This document shows positions 7,760 through 15,556 of a stretch of DNA of 32,141 bases, piece by piece; positions within the stretch are counted from its first letter, which is position 1; each line of letters starts with the position of its first letter. The stretch is taken from contig CACZQK010000037.1 in the NCBI GenBank assembly GCA_902783315.1, forward strand, positions 1 through 32,141. Direction: 5' to 3'. Below the pieces are notes generated by a model. The model did not search any database. It was not told the DNA's origin and saw nothing but the letters and a program-made list of their open reading frames with translations. This DNA comes from an uncultured Erysipelotrichaceae bacterium (lineage in GTDB: Bacteria; Bacillota_I; Bacilli_A; RF39; UBA660). A program made the position numbers and the translations under genes.

Positions 7760-8830
7760 TTATTTAAAAAGATAATCATTAATTACTATTGTACCATTAT
7801 CATAGTCAATCGTTGCTTCTGCATCATAGGGAATGAGACATTTTGGAGTTGCATGTCCAAAATTTACATTGAATAGTACTGGTGTTGATAGGTTTATAAA
7901 TACTTCTTTATAGACATTTTTATATTCATCATAATACTTTTCATCTTGTGGCTTACCTACAATAACGCCTTTTACTGAACTTAGAATTTTACGAGTTTTT
8001 AATTCTATTAGCATTTCTTTTAGTCTCTCTGGGGTTGGTTTTTCATCGCTTGTCTCAATAAAAAGTATTTTTTCTTGCCATTCTGCTTCGGTAGGGAAAA
8101 TTTGATATTTTTCAAATATTTTTGGTTCATCTTTATATCTTATTCCTACAAGATCGTTATAAATAACATCAAGGCACCCACCATAAAGCTTACCGGTTAC
8201 TATCCCTTTACCATTTAATGTTTCAAAACCATGCATTTCTTGATGGCTGATTCTTGGTTTTCCTAGTTCTTCTACACCGAAATTTTCTCTTTCCATATAC
8301 CAAGTTTTGCTTGAAGTAATTTCATATGGCTTTGAATTATCAAAAAACTTTAAAAAATGTTTTTTAGTATATGGTAACATATCATTATCAAGTTCAGCGA
8401 TATCTACAAGTAGACTATGCCCATAAAATGTTGATAAGCCTAATTTATTTAACATCAGATGATTATTCGTTGAATCTGAAAAGCCAGTAAATATTTTAGG
8501 GTTTTCAATTACACTTTTTTTAAATTCTTCATCTTCCATTAAATACGGAATTGTTTTATATGTATCGTCACCACCAATAGCACAAATAATTGCTTTTATA
8601 CTTTTATCCATAAATGCTTGTTTTAAATCTGCGGCTCGTACTTCTGGGTGCTCTTCTAGATATTTCATATCTTTTAAAGCATTGGGCATTAGAACTGGAA
8701 CTAATCCAAATTCTTTTAATCTTTTTATTGCAATATCTAATTGATGTTTGCAAAAAGGCATTCCTAAAAGGCCTCTTGATAAACTTACAATTGCTATTTT
8801 ATCTCCTTTTTCTAACTTTCTTGGTTTCAT
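7760..8830 (-). CDS. S66 family LD-carboxypeptidase / MccF-like peptidase
   Basis: This 356-residue cytoplasmic serine peptidase belongs to family S66. The N-terminal domain begins with the family-typical KGDKIAIVSLS and has the IGGDDTYKTIPYL block. The nucleophile Ser is in GFSDSTNN. In the C-terminal domain the triad Glu is probably in LFIETSDE and the His in NFGHATP. Family members cleave the L-D bond in recycled muropeptides (LdcA) or detoxify microcin C-type peptide nucleotides (MccF). The long form with the GGDD block looks closer to the MccF branch, but the substrate cannot be decided from sequence. The ATG has AAGGAG upstream. It follows the ABC exporter permease by 23 bases, so it is probably in that operon, which fits peptide export plus peptide degradation. 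Confidence 0.88.
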   Translation of the reverse strand: MKPRKLEKGDKIAIVSLSRGLLGMPFCKHQLDIAIKRLKEFGLVPVLMPNALKDMKYLEEHPEVRAADLKQAFMDKSIKAIICAIGGDDTYKTIPYLMEDEEFKKSVIENPKIFTGFSDSTNNHLMLNKLGLSTFYGHSLLVDIAELDNDMLPYTKKHFLKFFDNSKPYEITSSKTWYMERENFGVEELGKPRISHQEMHGFETLNGKGIVTGKLYGGCLDVIYNDLVGIRYKDEPKIFEKYQIFPTEAEWQEKILFIETSDEKPTPERLKEMLIELKTRKILSSVKGVIVGKPQDEKYYDEYKNVYKEVFINLSTPVLFNVNFGHATPKCLIPYDAEATIDYDNGTIVINDYLFK

Positions 8831-8853
8831 ACTTTTCTCCTTTCTTTTTTTCT

Positions 8854-10464
8854 CTAAGAATTTATATTTTTGATACTTTTATCACACGTTTTTATAAGAT
8901 AAATCCATAAACCTGAAGAAATCATTATATATACCATTGTGGTTAATGTGATTATTAAATAATTTTTTATATTAAAATCTAACATTTTCATGATTAAAAA
9001 GCCTGTTATTCCTATTAATCCCATACCAATGAATACGGAAATCATGGAACTTAAGCTTTGCTTTACTATTTCAGTGTCATTTGTGGCATCTAATTTTGGA
9101 TATTTTAAATTGACTGTAATACCAATTAATGAAGAAGTAATTGGTAAAATGATAGATGATATTACTAATAATAGAATCATTAGCCAATCAAATGAAAATT
9201 TTATAAATATTATTATATCACCAATTAAAATACAAGGTATCATTATTATGGTTGCTGCTGCAACCTTATATAAGATAATTTCAATTGGTTTTAGTGGGAG
9301 GCTTTTTAAAATATTAAAGGACTTATTTTCTAAAGAAATCATACTACTTGTAATGGATGTCATTAACGAAGTAAAACAGACTAATCCAAATAGTATTAGT
9401 GGTATTTGATGCTTAAGTTGATTTATTGTAATATTTGAGGATGACTTTAATATACCTTGACTAATTGAATCAAATTTTATTACTCCAAAGATGCATATTG
9501 CAATAAAAAGAACTAATCCAAAGCCTGCATTTGTAATGAATACAGGAGTTGATATAAATCTATTTACTTCTTTTTTTACAAAAGCAGTTATCTTTTTTTG
9601 TGATTTAATTTTATAATTTGTTGTTTTATGTCTTGTAATTGTTCTTTTAAAATTAGAATTTATTTTAAAATATACTTTTCCTAATAAAAAGATACTTATA
9701 AAAAAGATTACTAAATGAAAAAATATATATTGAAATAATTTTCCTATATTAAAATTATCTACTAACGATATATAAGATCCAACTGGATAATATAATCTTG
9801 TAAGTAAATCGTTTATACTAGTTGCTTTTTGAACTATATTTTTAGTAATTGACTTTGTATTATAAGATAGATATAGAATACCTAATAGTAATATCATTGT
9901 AAGTATTGTTTGAGCAATATTTTTTTTCTTAAATTTTGATGAGAAAAATGTTAATAAAAAGCCAATGAAGCAAGAAACAACAACAGGAATTATTGGCAAT
10001 AAAAGCAATGCTACAATAGATGTTAAATAGTATGTCCAGCTAGGATTTATATAATATGCATAGACAATTATAGTGGGAAGTAAGAATAATGAATTATACA
10101 TAAATTCAAAAACATAAAATTTAAAAATACGAATGAATAGTATTGTATTTTTTTTGATTGGTAGTGAAAATAGCAAATTATCATCTTTACAATTGAATAA
10201 TAAATTTCCTGATTTATATATTCCTTCCATCAAAGTAATAAATGATACTGCTGTTGCAAATAAAGTTAATAAGATAAATTCTAAGTGTAATGGTTGTAAA
10301 ATATTTATTAGTTTTGTTGCATATATTCCAATAATAAATAGGAGGTATATTGTAAAAAATATTGGGATTATAAATTTACTTTTGGTGTTTTTTTTCGTAT
10401 ATATTTTGAAGATATTCATATCATGGTTTAAGCTTACTTTTATAAGGGATAGTAATTTATTCAT
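8854..10464 (-). CDS. ABC exporter permease (ABC-2-like, putative ABC exporter family)
   Basis: This 536-residue polytopic protein has about twelve hydrophobic segments arranged as two similar halves. A basic stretch of about 50 residues in the middle (around residues 270-300, KINSNFKRTITRHKT onwards) divides the halves. The N-terminal half contains the run NCKDDNLLFSLPIKK and the second half a matching SFNILKSLPLKP motif. This repeated S-L-P element before a helix is typical of permeases that pair with CcmA/EcsA-like ATPases. The start is one base after the stop of the ATPase gene, with the ribosome site in the ATPase tail, so the two form one transporter. The cargo is unknown; the following S66 peptidase hints at a peptide or an antimicrobial. 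Confidence 0.8.
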   Translation of the reverse strand: MNKLLSLIKVSLNHDMNIFKIYTKKNTKSKFIIPIFFTIYLLFIIGIYATKLINILQPLHLEFILLTLFATAVSFITLMEGIYKSGNLLFNCKDDNLLFSLPIKKNTILFIRIFKFYVFEFMYNSLFLLPTIIVYAYYINPSWTYYLTSIVALLLLPIIPVVVSCFIGFLLTFFSSKFKKKNIAQTILTMILLLGILYLSYNTKSITKNIVQKATSINDLLTRLYYPVGSYISLVDNFNIGKLFQYIFFHLVIFFISIFLLGKVYFKINSNFKRTITRHKTTNYKIKSQKKITAFVKKEVNRFISTPVFITNAGFGLVLFIAICIFGVIKFDSISQGILKSSSNITINQLKHQIPLILFGLVCFTSLMTSITSSMISLENKSFNILKSLPLKPIEIILYKVAAATIIMIPCILIGDIIIFIKFSFDWLMILLLVISSIILPITSSLIGITVNLKYPKLDATNDTEIVKQSLSSMISVFIGMGLIGITGFLIMKMLDFNIKNYLIITLTTMVYIMISSGLWIYLIKTCDKSIKNINS

Positions 10465-10465
10465 A

Positions 10466-11170
10466 TTAAGCCTCTAAATCAAGGAATACTTTTTCTAGTG
10501 ATTTATCTCCCTTTATTTCTTTCATACTTCCCACAGCCATAATTTTTCCTTTTTTTATAATAGCTACTTTTGAACATAATTTTTCAGCAACATCTAGTAT
10601 ATGAGTAGAGAAAAAGATAATTTTTCCTTCCTTCACCATTTCATTCATTATTTTTTTCATATCAAATACAGCTTTAGGATCTAATCCTACAAACGGTTCA
10701 TCCATAATCAAAATCTTAGGGTCATGAGCTAGAGCGCTAATTAACGCTACTTTTTGCTTCATTCCGTGAGAAAAAGAATTTATTGGATCTTTTAAATTAT
10801 TCTCAATTTCAAATAGCTTAGCATATTTCTGAATATTCTTTTCTCTTTTTTCTTGACTTGTTTCATACATATCACAGATGAAATTAATAAAATCTATAGC
10901 TTTCATATTTTCATAAAGTTCTGGATTATCTGGTACAAAAGCAATTTCTTTTTTACAATCTACTGGATTTTCTTTTATTGATTTACCATTAATATAAATA
11001 TCCCCTTCATCAAATTCATGAATACCAACAATAGCTTTAATTAAGGTTGTTTTTCCGGCGCCATTATGACCGATAAAAGCAAATATTTCTCCGTCTGGCA
11101 CTTCAAAAGATACATTATTTAAAGCAATGTTCTCTCCATATTTTTTGGTAACATTTTTTATCTCTATCAT
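10466..11170 (-). CDS. ABC transporter ATP-binding protein (EcsA/CcmA type)
   Basis: This 234-residue nucleotide-binding subunit has Walker A GHNGAGKTT (about 34-42), the signature FSHGMKQK in place of LSGGQ, Walker B ILIMDEP followed by the D-loop GLDP, and the switch histidine in FFSTHILD. The degenerate SHGMKQ signature is common in exporters of the CcmA/EcsA group. It starts at an ATG with AGGAG 8 bases before it and an extended -10 promoter at 11193. It heads a three-gene operon with the permease and the S66 peptidase. Confidence 0.92.
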   Translation of the reverse strand: MIEIKNVTKKYGENIALNNVSFEVPDGEIFAFIGHNGAGKTTLIKAIVGIHEFDEGDIYINGKSIKENPVDCKKEIAFVPDNPELYENMKAIDFINFICDMYETSQEKREKNIQKYAKLFEIENNLKDPINSFSHGMKQKVALISALAHDPKILIMDEPFVGLDPKAVFDMKKIMNEMVKEGKIIFFSTHILDVAEKLCSKVAIIKKGKIMAVGSMKEIKGDKSLEKVFLDLEA

Positions 11171-11192
11171 ATTTAAACTCCTAACTACTTTT

Positions 11193-11201
11193 ATTATATC
11201 A
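11193..11201 (-). promoter_or_regulatory. Extended -10 promoter of the ABC exporter operon
   Basis: TGATATAAT on the minus strand, identical to the elements before ftsE and before the glutathione peroxidase gene, sits about 23 bases from the start codon. There is no clear -35. Confidence 0.5.
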
Positions 11202-11227
11202 CTTATTGAATTTTAAAGTTATTATTT

Positions 11228-13447
11228 TTAATTACTATTATAAGTTACTTTATATATTTTATTATTGATTGTTTCTGTAGCGTTTATAATTTCATTTTCA
11301 TTATCGGTAATATTTCCCAATATAGGATCTGTTATTCCTTTTATCGTCCCATCATAAAAATTGATTGTTCCTGTGCTTATTACTCCATAGGTTTCTCCCT
11401 GAATTATAGGAGTACTGTTATTAATATTACCATCTTTTTGACCAATTGTTAGTAATCCTTCGTTTGAAATAGCTTGTTGGTTTAGTCCAGTTATCGTTCC
11501 GCCATTAATTTTTATCGTTCCCCCTCTTAGATTTTGAACGGTTCCCCTTGAGATTGTTGAGGTATCTGGAGTTCCAGTTGCTGATGATGTAATATTCGAA
11601 TTTTCATTAATTTCTACATAGCCTCTTGATAAATTATAAATTGCTTGTCTTGTTCCTGTTGAGATGACATTGGCACTTACTATTAATTTTGCATTTTCAT
11701 TGTTATCAATGGTTGCTTTTGAAGCATTTGAAATTATGGTTCCATTTATAATATTTAGGGTACCTCTATTATTTACAACTTGGTTTTCGTTATTATTTGT
11801 TAAAGTATAGTTTTGTAAATTTAGAGTTATATTTTGATTGGCATTTATTGTGATATTTTCGTGAGTATTTCTTAAAAGATTTATTGTTGTAGGGGTATTG
11901 TCTTTTGACACGTTATTTATAGCCTCTTGAATTGTATTATATTCTACTCCATTTATTTCAGCCACTGCCTCTTTTACCCAATGGGCATAATAGATAATAT
12001 TATCATTTACTATTGTATCTTCGTTTATTTGTGTTCCGGTAGTAGAATCTGTAAACCAACCAATAAGTATATATCCTGATTTAGTAGCAATTGGTGGAGT
12101 ACATAGCCTTTCTTGCTTTGCTACATTTCTTGTTGTTTCATTTACTGTTCCTCCATTGGCATCAAAGGTTACAGTATATGTTTCAGCTAAAAAAATTACT
12201 TTATATATTCTTTCTTCTATTATTTCTTCTGTTTGAGCAATATTATATCTTTCTTCTTTGTCATTTATATAAGATTGGTTATTTGTTGGGCTTTCCTGTC
12301 CTTTTATACTTCCATTATAAAAATTATAATTTTTGGTAGAATTTATCCCATAAACTTTTCCTTGAATGCTTGGAGAGTTTCTATTAGGATCATCATCTTT
12401 TATTCCAATTATCATATTAGCTTCATTTATTACTGCACTAAAGTTATAAGAAATGATTGTTCCTTCTTTTATTATTAGTGTACCATTATTTATATTTTGA
12501 AGTGTTGGTCTTTGATTTGACGTGGAAGTTAAAGTAGAGTTTCTAGTAATTTCTGCTATTCCGCCATTGTTGTATAAAGCTTGTTTGGTACCTGTTGCAG
12601 TAATATTAAGATTTTCTAATTTTAAGTTCCCAGTTTCTTCATTATTGATAGCACCGTGAGGGGCATTAGTCGTCATTGCTCCATTTTTGATTATTAATGA
12701 ACCATTATTTTCTATGATTGGATTGCTTTGATGATTACTAATTGTGTGGTTTTGTAAATCGATTATTATTTTTTTATTTTGATTAATTTCTAGTAGTTCA
12801 CTTGTATTTTGTAGTAATTCAATTTTGGTCTCTATATTGTCTTCCGTTATAGAATTTATGGCAGACTGTAAGGTATCAAAATAAGTATCATTTATTTTAG
12901 CTACTTTATTTTGGATATTAAATTTAAAATTAATGTAAGAGTTTAAAGTATTATTTGTGATTTCTGACAGCGATTCTTTATACTTAAAAGTGATAGTAAA
13001 TTCTTTTTCTTCTTTTGGATTTAGGATATTTCCAGTGTTTATTCCATTTAAAAAAAATTGAATATCTGTATTATCATATCCAATTTCTGTATCATAGATT
13101 GCTTCTACATATGTTGCTGGAAAGTCTGTATTGTTTTTTATTTTTATTTTAAATGTTATTTCTGATGACAAGTCATTTCCTAAGATAATTTTACTATTCA
13201 TTATTGTTAAGTATGGCTCATTAATAACTGATAATGTATGGTCTGCATTAGTGCTTGTTACATATTTTATATCTGTAACCATAACTTCTTTTGCAGAGTT
13301 TGCAGATGCTTCTCCTTCTATTTTTAAATCAATATTTGCAAATTCAGCATATCCAATTCCTAAGATTAGATTTATAAAAATAATTAATGTCAAAAAAAGA
13401 GGACCTTTTTTGATTATTTGGTCCTTCTTTTGATTTGTTGTTTTCAA
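11228..13447 (-). CDS. Large secreted/surface protein: shared N-domain, two beta-helix modules and one InlB B-type repeat
   Basis: The protein has about 739 residues. The start is probably the TTG at 13447, six bases after GGTGGAG; a GTG at 13459 is also open but overlaps that ribosome site. It has a charged N-terminus, then one hydrophobic helix (about 17-34) ending in GIGYAEFA. A beta-rich domain follows (about 35-180) that is homologous to the whole extracellular part of the next upstream gene. Two copies of a module of about 240 residues come next, full of short Asn/Thr/Ile/Gly strands (for example TLIIKEGTI, TIKINGGTI), which suggests a right-handed beta-helix. Between the copies lies one Listeria-Bacteroides repeat (TVTFDANGG ... 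GYILIGWF ... YYAHW). No LPXTG or C-terminal anchor is seen, and the frame ends in IYKVTYNSN, just where another repeat would begin. A role in surface adhesion is inferred. Confidence 0.8.
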   Translation of the reverse strand: MKTTNQKKDQIIKKGPLFLTLIIFINLILGIGYAEFANIDLKIEGEASANSAKEVMVTDIKYVTSTNADHTLSVINEPYLTIMNSKIILGNDLSSEITFKIKIKNNTDFPATYVEAIYDTEIGYDNTDIQFFLNGINTGNILNPKEEKEFTITFKYKESLSEITNNTLNSYINFKFNIQNKVAKINDTYFDTLQSAINSITEDNIETKIELLQNTSELLEINQNKKIIIDLQNHTISNHQSNPIIENNGSLIIKNGAMTTNAPHGAINNEETGNLKLENLNITATGTKQALYNNGGIAEITRNSTLTSTSNQRPTLQNINNGTLIIKEGTIISYNFSAVINEANMIIGIKDDDPNRNSPSIQGKVYGINSTKNYNFYNGSIKGQESPTNNQSYINDKEERYNIAQTEEIIEERIYKVIFLAETYTVTFDANGGTVNETTRNVAKQERLCTPPIATKSGYILIGWFTDSTTGTQINEDTIVNDNIIYYAHWVKEAVAEINGVEYNTIQEAINNVSKDNTPTTINLLRNTHENITINANQNITLNLQNYTLTNNNENQVVNNRGTLNIINGTIISNASKATIDNNENAKLIVSANVISTGTRQAIYNLSRGYVEINENSNITSSATGTPDTSTISRGTVQNLRGGTIKINGGTITGLNQQAISNEGLLTIGQKDGNINNSTPIIQGETYGVISTGTINFYDGTIKGITDPILGNITDNENEIINATETINNKIYKVTYNSN
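11240..12901 (-). repeat. Internal duplication: two beta-helix modules separated by an InlB B-type repeat
   Basis: Module 1 (about 12901-12194) and module 2 (about 11965-11240) align at protein level. Both start with a KIND/EINGVEYNT-like strand, share a TGT(K/R)QA(L/I)YN segment, then IQG-x2-YG-(I/V), then FY-(N/D)-G-(S/T)-IKG, and end in IYKV. The spacer encodes the DANGG-to-YYAHW repeat. The similarity is evident in amino acids and only partial in DNA, so the duplication is old. Confidence 0.75.
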
Positions 13448-13554
13448 ATATATCTCCACCTTTTATATTTATAAATATACGGACTCTTTAATATTATGTT
13501 TTTCAATTTTCTTTGTTTTATTCCTATATTTTATAAATATATAAAATCCTAATA

Positions 13555-14211
13555 TTATTTATCCTCTTGGTTTACTATATTTGTCTTTTCTTCACTTATT
13601 ACCTTTTCTTGAATAGGTTCAGTAGATGATATTTTATCAATTGGTAAGTTTCCAGTTTCTTCAATGACAGTTTGAATATTATTTACTGGAATAATCTCTT
13701 CTTTTTGAAATTTAAAGTTTAAAAATGAATTTAGAGTATTATTTAATAAAATAGTTCCATTATATTTAAAAGTTATCATTAGTGTTTTTATTTCATTTGG
13801 CTCTATTTTATCCCCTATATTTATTCCTGATACTTCATAAACTATACTTGCATTATCATAAAAATTAGGGTCATATATAACTCCAGCAAAAGTATATGCT
13901 TCATTTAATGTATTTTGGATACTTATTTGGTAAGTAATAGTGGATGCTAAATCGTTATTTAATACTATGGTACTGTCCATAGTTGTTTGATAAAAATCAT
14001 TTATTGTTGATAGATTTTGATTTACATTCGTTCCACTTACATAATTTATACTTGTAATCATAATTCCTTCTTGTTTTTTCATAGTAGCTTTTCCACTAAT
14101 TGTTAAGTCAACAGCTGAAATTTGCGCATAACCTACACCTAAGAAAGTACTAAGAATAACTATTATTCCTAAAAATATTAGCGTTATTTTGGTTTTTTTT
14201 GATAATTTCAA
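13555..14211 (-). CDS. Small secreted/membrane-anchored protein sharing the N-domain of its neighbour
   Basis: This 218-residue protein starts with TTG at 14211, placed after GGGGTG. It has a basic N-terminus, a hydrophobic helix (about 9-27) running into GVGYAQISAVDLTISGKAT, and a beta-rich domain to about residue 170. The domain shares with the downstream gene the pattern SxTNxxxxLSxIN, then NDLxSxI, then NNTLNSxxNFKF. The last 45 residues are acidic and Pro/Glu-rich with no anchor, probably disordered. The GYA...L.I.G.A start is one I associate with secreted proteins of uncultured gut Bacillota; no enzymatic motif is present. The two genes probably act together at the surface, but I cannot name the partner. 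Confidence 0.75.
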   Translation of the reverse strand: MKLSKKTKITLIFLGIIVILSTFLGVGYAQISAVDLTISGKATMKKQEGIMITSINYVSGTNVNQNLSTINDFYQTTMDSTIVLNNDLASTITYQISIQNTLNEAYTFAGVIYDPNFYDNASIVYEVSGINIGDKIEPNEIKTLMITFKYNGTILLNNTLNSFLNFKFQKEEIIPVNNIQTVIEETGNLPIDKISSTEPIQEKVISEEKTNIVNQEDK

Positions 14212-14244
14212 ATTATTTCACCCCTAGTTACTTTTTTATAATAA

Positions 14245-14496
14245 TTATTTCCATCTTTTTAATGTTGGAAATAGTTTTGTACAATAATTCCTCATTTCGT
14301 CATTGGTCATTCCTGCCTGTTCTCCATATTGAGAACACATTTCTATATATTCCTTCATATTTACTTTATCAACAAATTCTCCATCTTTATAACAGTATTT
14401 ACAATAATCATTATTAATCGTTTGATCTTTATTTGTTCCTAAATCATCTTTCTTAGTTATAGGCATTCCACAACTTTGACATATTTGCTTTTTCAT
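14245..14496 (-). CDS. Small zinc-ribbon domain protein
   Basis: This 83-residue protein begins ICQSCGMPITKKDD-LGTN and continues to DYCKYCYKDGEF. It matches the putative zinc-ribbon family (zf-ribbon_2) in which CQSCGMP and YCxYCxxxG bind one zinc, followed by a short helical tail with a third Cys. No enzymatic activity is known for the family. The ATG at 14496 follows the end of the metallo-beta-lactamase gene by 15 bases, with AAGGAG overlapping that stop, so the two were one operon. Confidence 0.85.
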   Translation of the reverse strand: MKKQICQSCGMPITKKDDLGTNKDQTINNDYCKYCYKDGEFVDKVNMKEYIEMCSQYGEQAGMTNDEMRNYCTKLFPTLKRWK

Positions 14497-14511
14497 TACT
14501 TTTCTTTCTCC

Positions 14512-15315
14512 TTATTTTATTTCGATTTCTTCTAATTCATCAGGAACTATTATTTTTCCATTAAAATTATTTTGCCCTTCTTCTATATATAATTTTTTCC
14601 TATTTTTTCCATGAGTTTCTTCTGTATGATATAAAATTAAGTTTTTTACGTTTTTTTTCATTCATTAATTTTGAAACACTTTTTACCGTTGATTTGTTTA
14701 TTTCATAAGGATGAAAAATATCTTTATCAGAATCTAGGCAAAAAGCTTCATGCGTTACATAATCGGCATTTTCTAATCTTGAATATATTTTTTCATTAAC
14801 TGTTTCATCTCCTAAAAAACAACTTTTTTATTTTTTTCAGTAAACTCAAAACCATATTCAATTGTGCTTTTAGCACAAATATTAAAAAATGTATATTCTA
14901 TGCCATTTATGATATGTTTATCTCCATCATTTAAAATTACAAAGTTTATTGATTGATATAAAATATCTGTTAATTTCCTTGGTAAAGTGCGCTCTAATAT
15001 TATTTTTATTGTATCATTTACATCTTGATTTGAATAAATATTTATTTTCTCCAAGTTTTCACCAAACATGATAAGGCAACCTATTTTTTTTAATAACCAA
15101 ATTAGTCCTAAGACATGATCTGTATGAGAATGAGAAATAAAAATATTTTTAATACTTTTATAATCAATACCTGCTTGAGTTAATTTATTCATTATTTCAA
15201 TACTTCCACCAGTATCAATTAAAAAATTACCTTTCTCATTTTGAATAGAAAAACAGGTATTGTATAAAGAAAGTGTGCCCCCATTTCCGACACCTAAAAA
15301 TATTAATTTAGTCAT
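14512..15315 (-). pseudogene. Metallo-beta-lactamase-fold hydrolase (RNase Z-like) with two compensating frameshifts
   Basis: From the ATG at 15315 (after AGGAG) the frame runs 167 codons through GGTLSLYNTCFSI, LIDTGG and the zinc motif HSHTDH, then stops in a run of six T where the family should read VVFLGDE. In the next frame the protein continues correctly through VTHEAFCLDSD and LMNEK. A run of eight A then shifts it back to read NLILYHTEETHGKNR and a proper C-terminus ending in ELEEIEIK with TAA at 14514-14512. Restoring one T and removing one A gives a complete enzyme of about 267 residues. The loss is therefore recent, a sequencing artefact in homopolymers, or a slippage switch. Its family is RNase Z/arylsulfatase-like MBL hydrolases. 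Confidence 0.85.
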
Positions 15316-15364
15316 TCAGTCTCCTTATATTGTACAAAATATTTTTTAATAACTTATGATATTA

Positions 15365-15393
15365 ATTGTATCACTTTTTAAATTTAGAAACAA
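15365..15393 (-). promoter_or_regulatory. Promoter of the MBL-zinc ribbon operon
   Basis: TTGTTT (15393-15388) and TACAAT (15370-15365) are 17 bases apart on the minus strand, with TGA just before the -10 (extended -10). It points to the MBL gene at 15315. Confidence 0.6.
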
Positions 15394-15426
15394 TTCCCTT
15401 TTGTTTGCATTTCGGTATTTCATACA

Positions 15427-15490
15427 TTTAGGTATTTTTTTGTACTCACATGGTGTCACATCAATTGTAACTCTACAAAAAATACCTAAA
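15427..15490. repeat. Long inverted repeat between two divergent promoters
   Basis: TTTAGGTATTTTTTTGTA (15427-15444) is the reverse complement of TACAAAAAATACCTAAA (15474-15490) apart from one extra T, around a 29-base spacer. A smaller hairpin, TTGTA-ACTC-TACAA (15465-15478), uses part of the right arm and would exclude the long pairing. The repeat lies upstream of both -35 boxes, so it looks like an operator or binding site shared by the two genes, not a terminator. Confidence 0.7.
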
Positions 15491-15507
15491 CTCAAATTTT
15501 GTTAATG

Positions 15508-15536
15508 TTGTAATATTGTTATTTTTAAGATATAAT
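15508..15536 (+). promoter_or_regulatory. Promoter of the plus-strand orphan gene
   Basis: TTGTAA (15508-15513), a 17-base spacer and a perfect TATAAT (15531-15536) precede the start codon. The predicted transcript would start only a few bases before the AAAGGTGGTG ribosome site. Confidence 0.65.
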
Positions 15537-15556
15537 TGTCTAAAGGTGGTGCAAAG

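Noticed and set aside
8990-9409. Plus-strand frame of 139 codons
   Set aside because: It is the antisense of the ABC permease helices; hydrophobic minus-strand codons give open frames on the other strand.
12091-12478. Plus-strand hydrophobic frames
   Set aside because: They are antisense to the repeat-rich surface protein and have no ribosome sites.
13448-13459. GTG start for the large surface protein
   Set aside because: The GTG is part of the GGTGGAG ribosome site; the TTG 12 bases later is correctly spaced.
15536-15556. TTG start of the plus-strand gene
   Set aside because: It overlaps the -10 box; the ATG at 15557 has the ribosome site.
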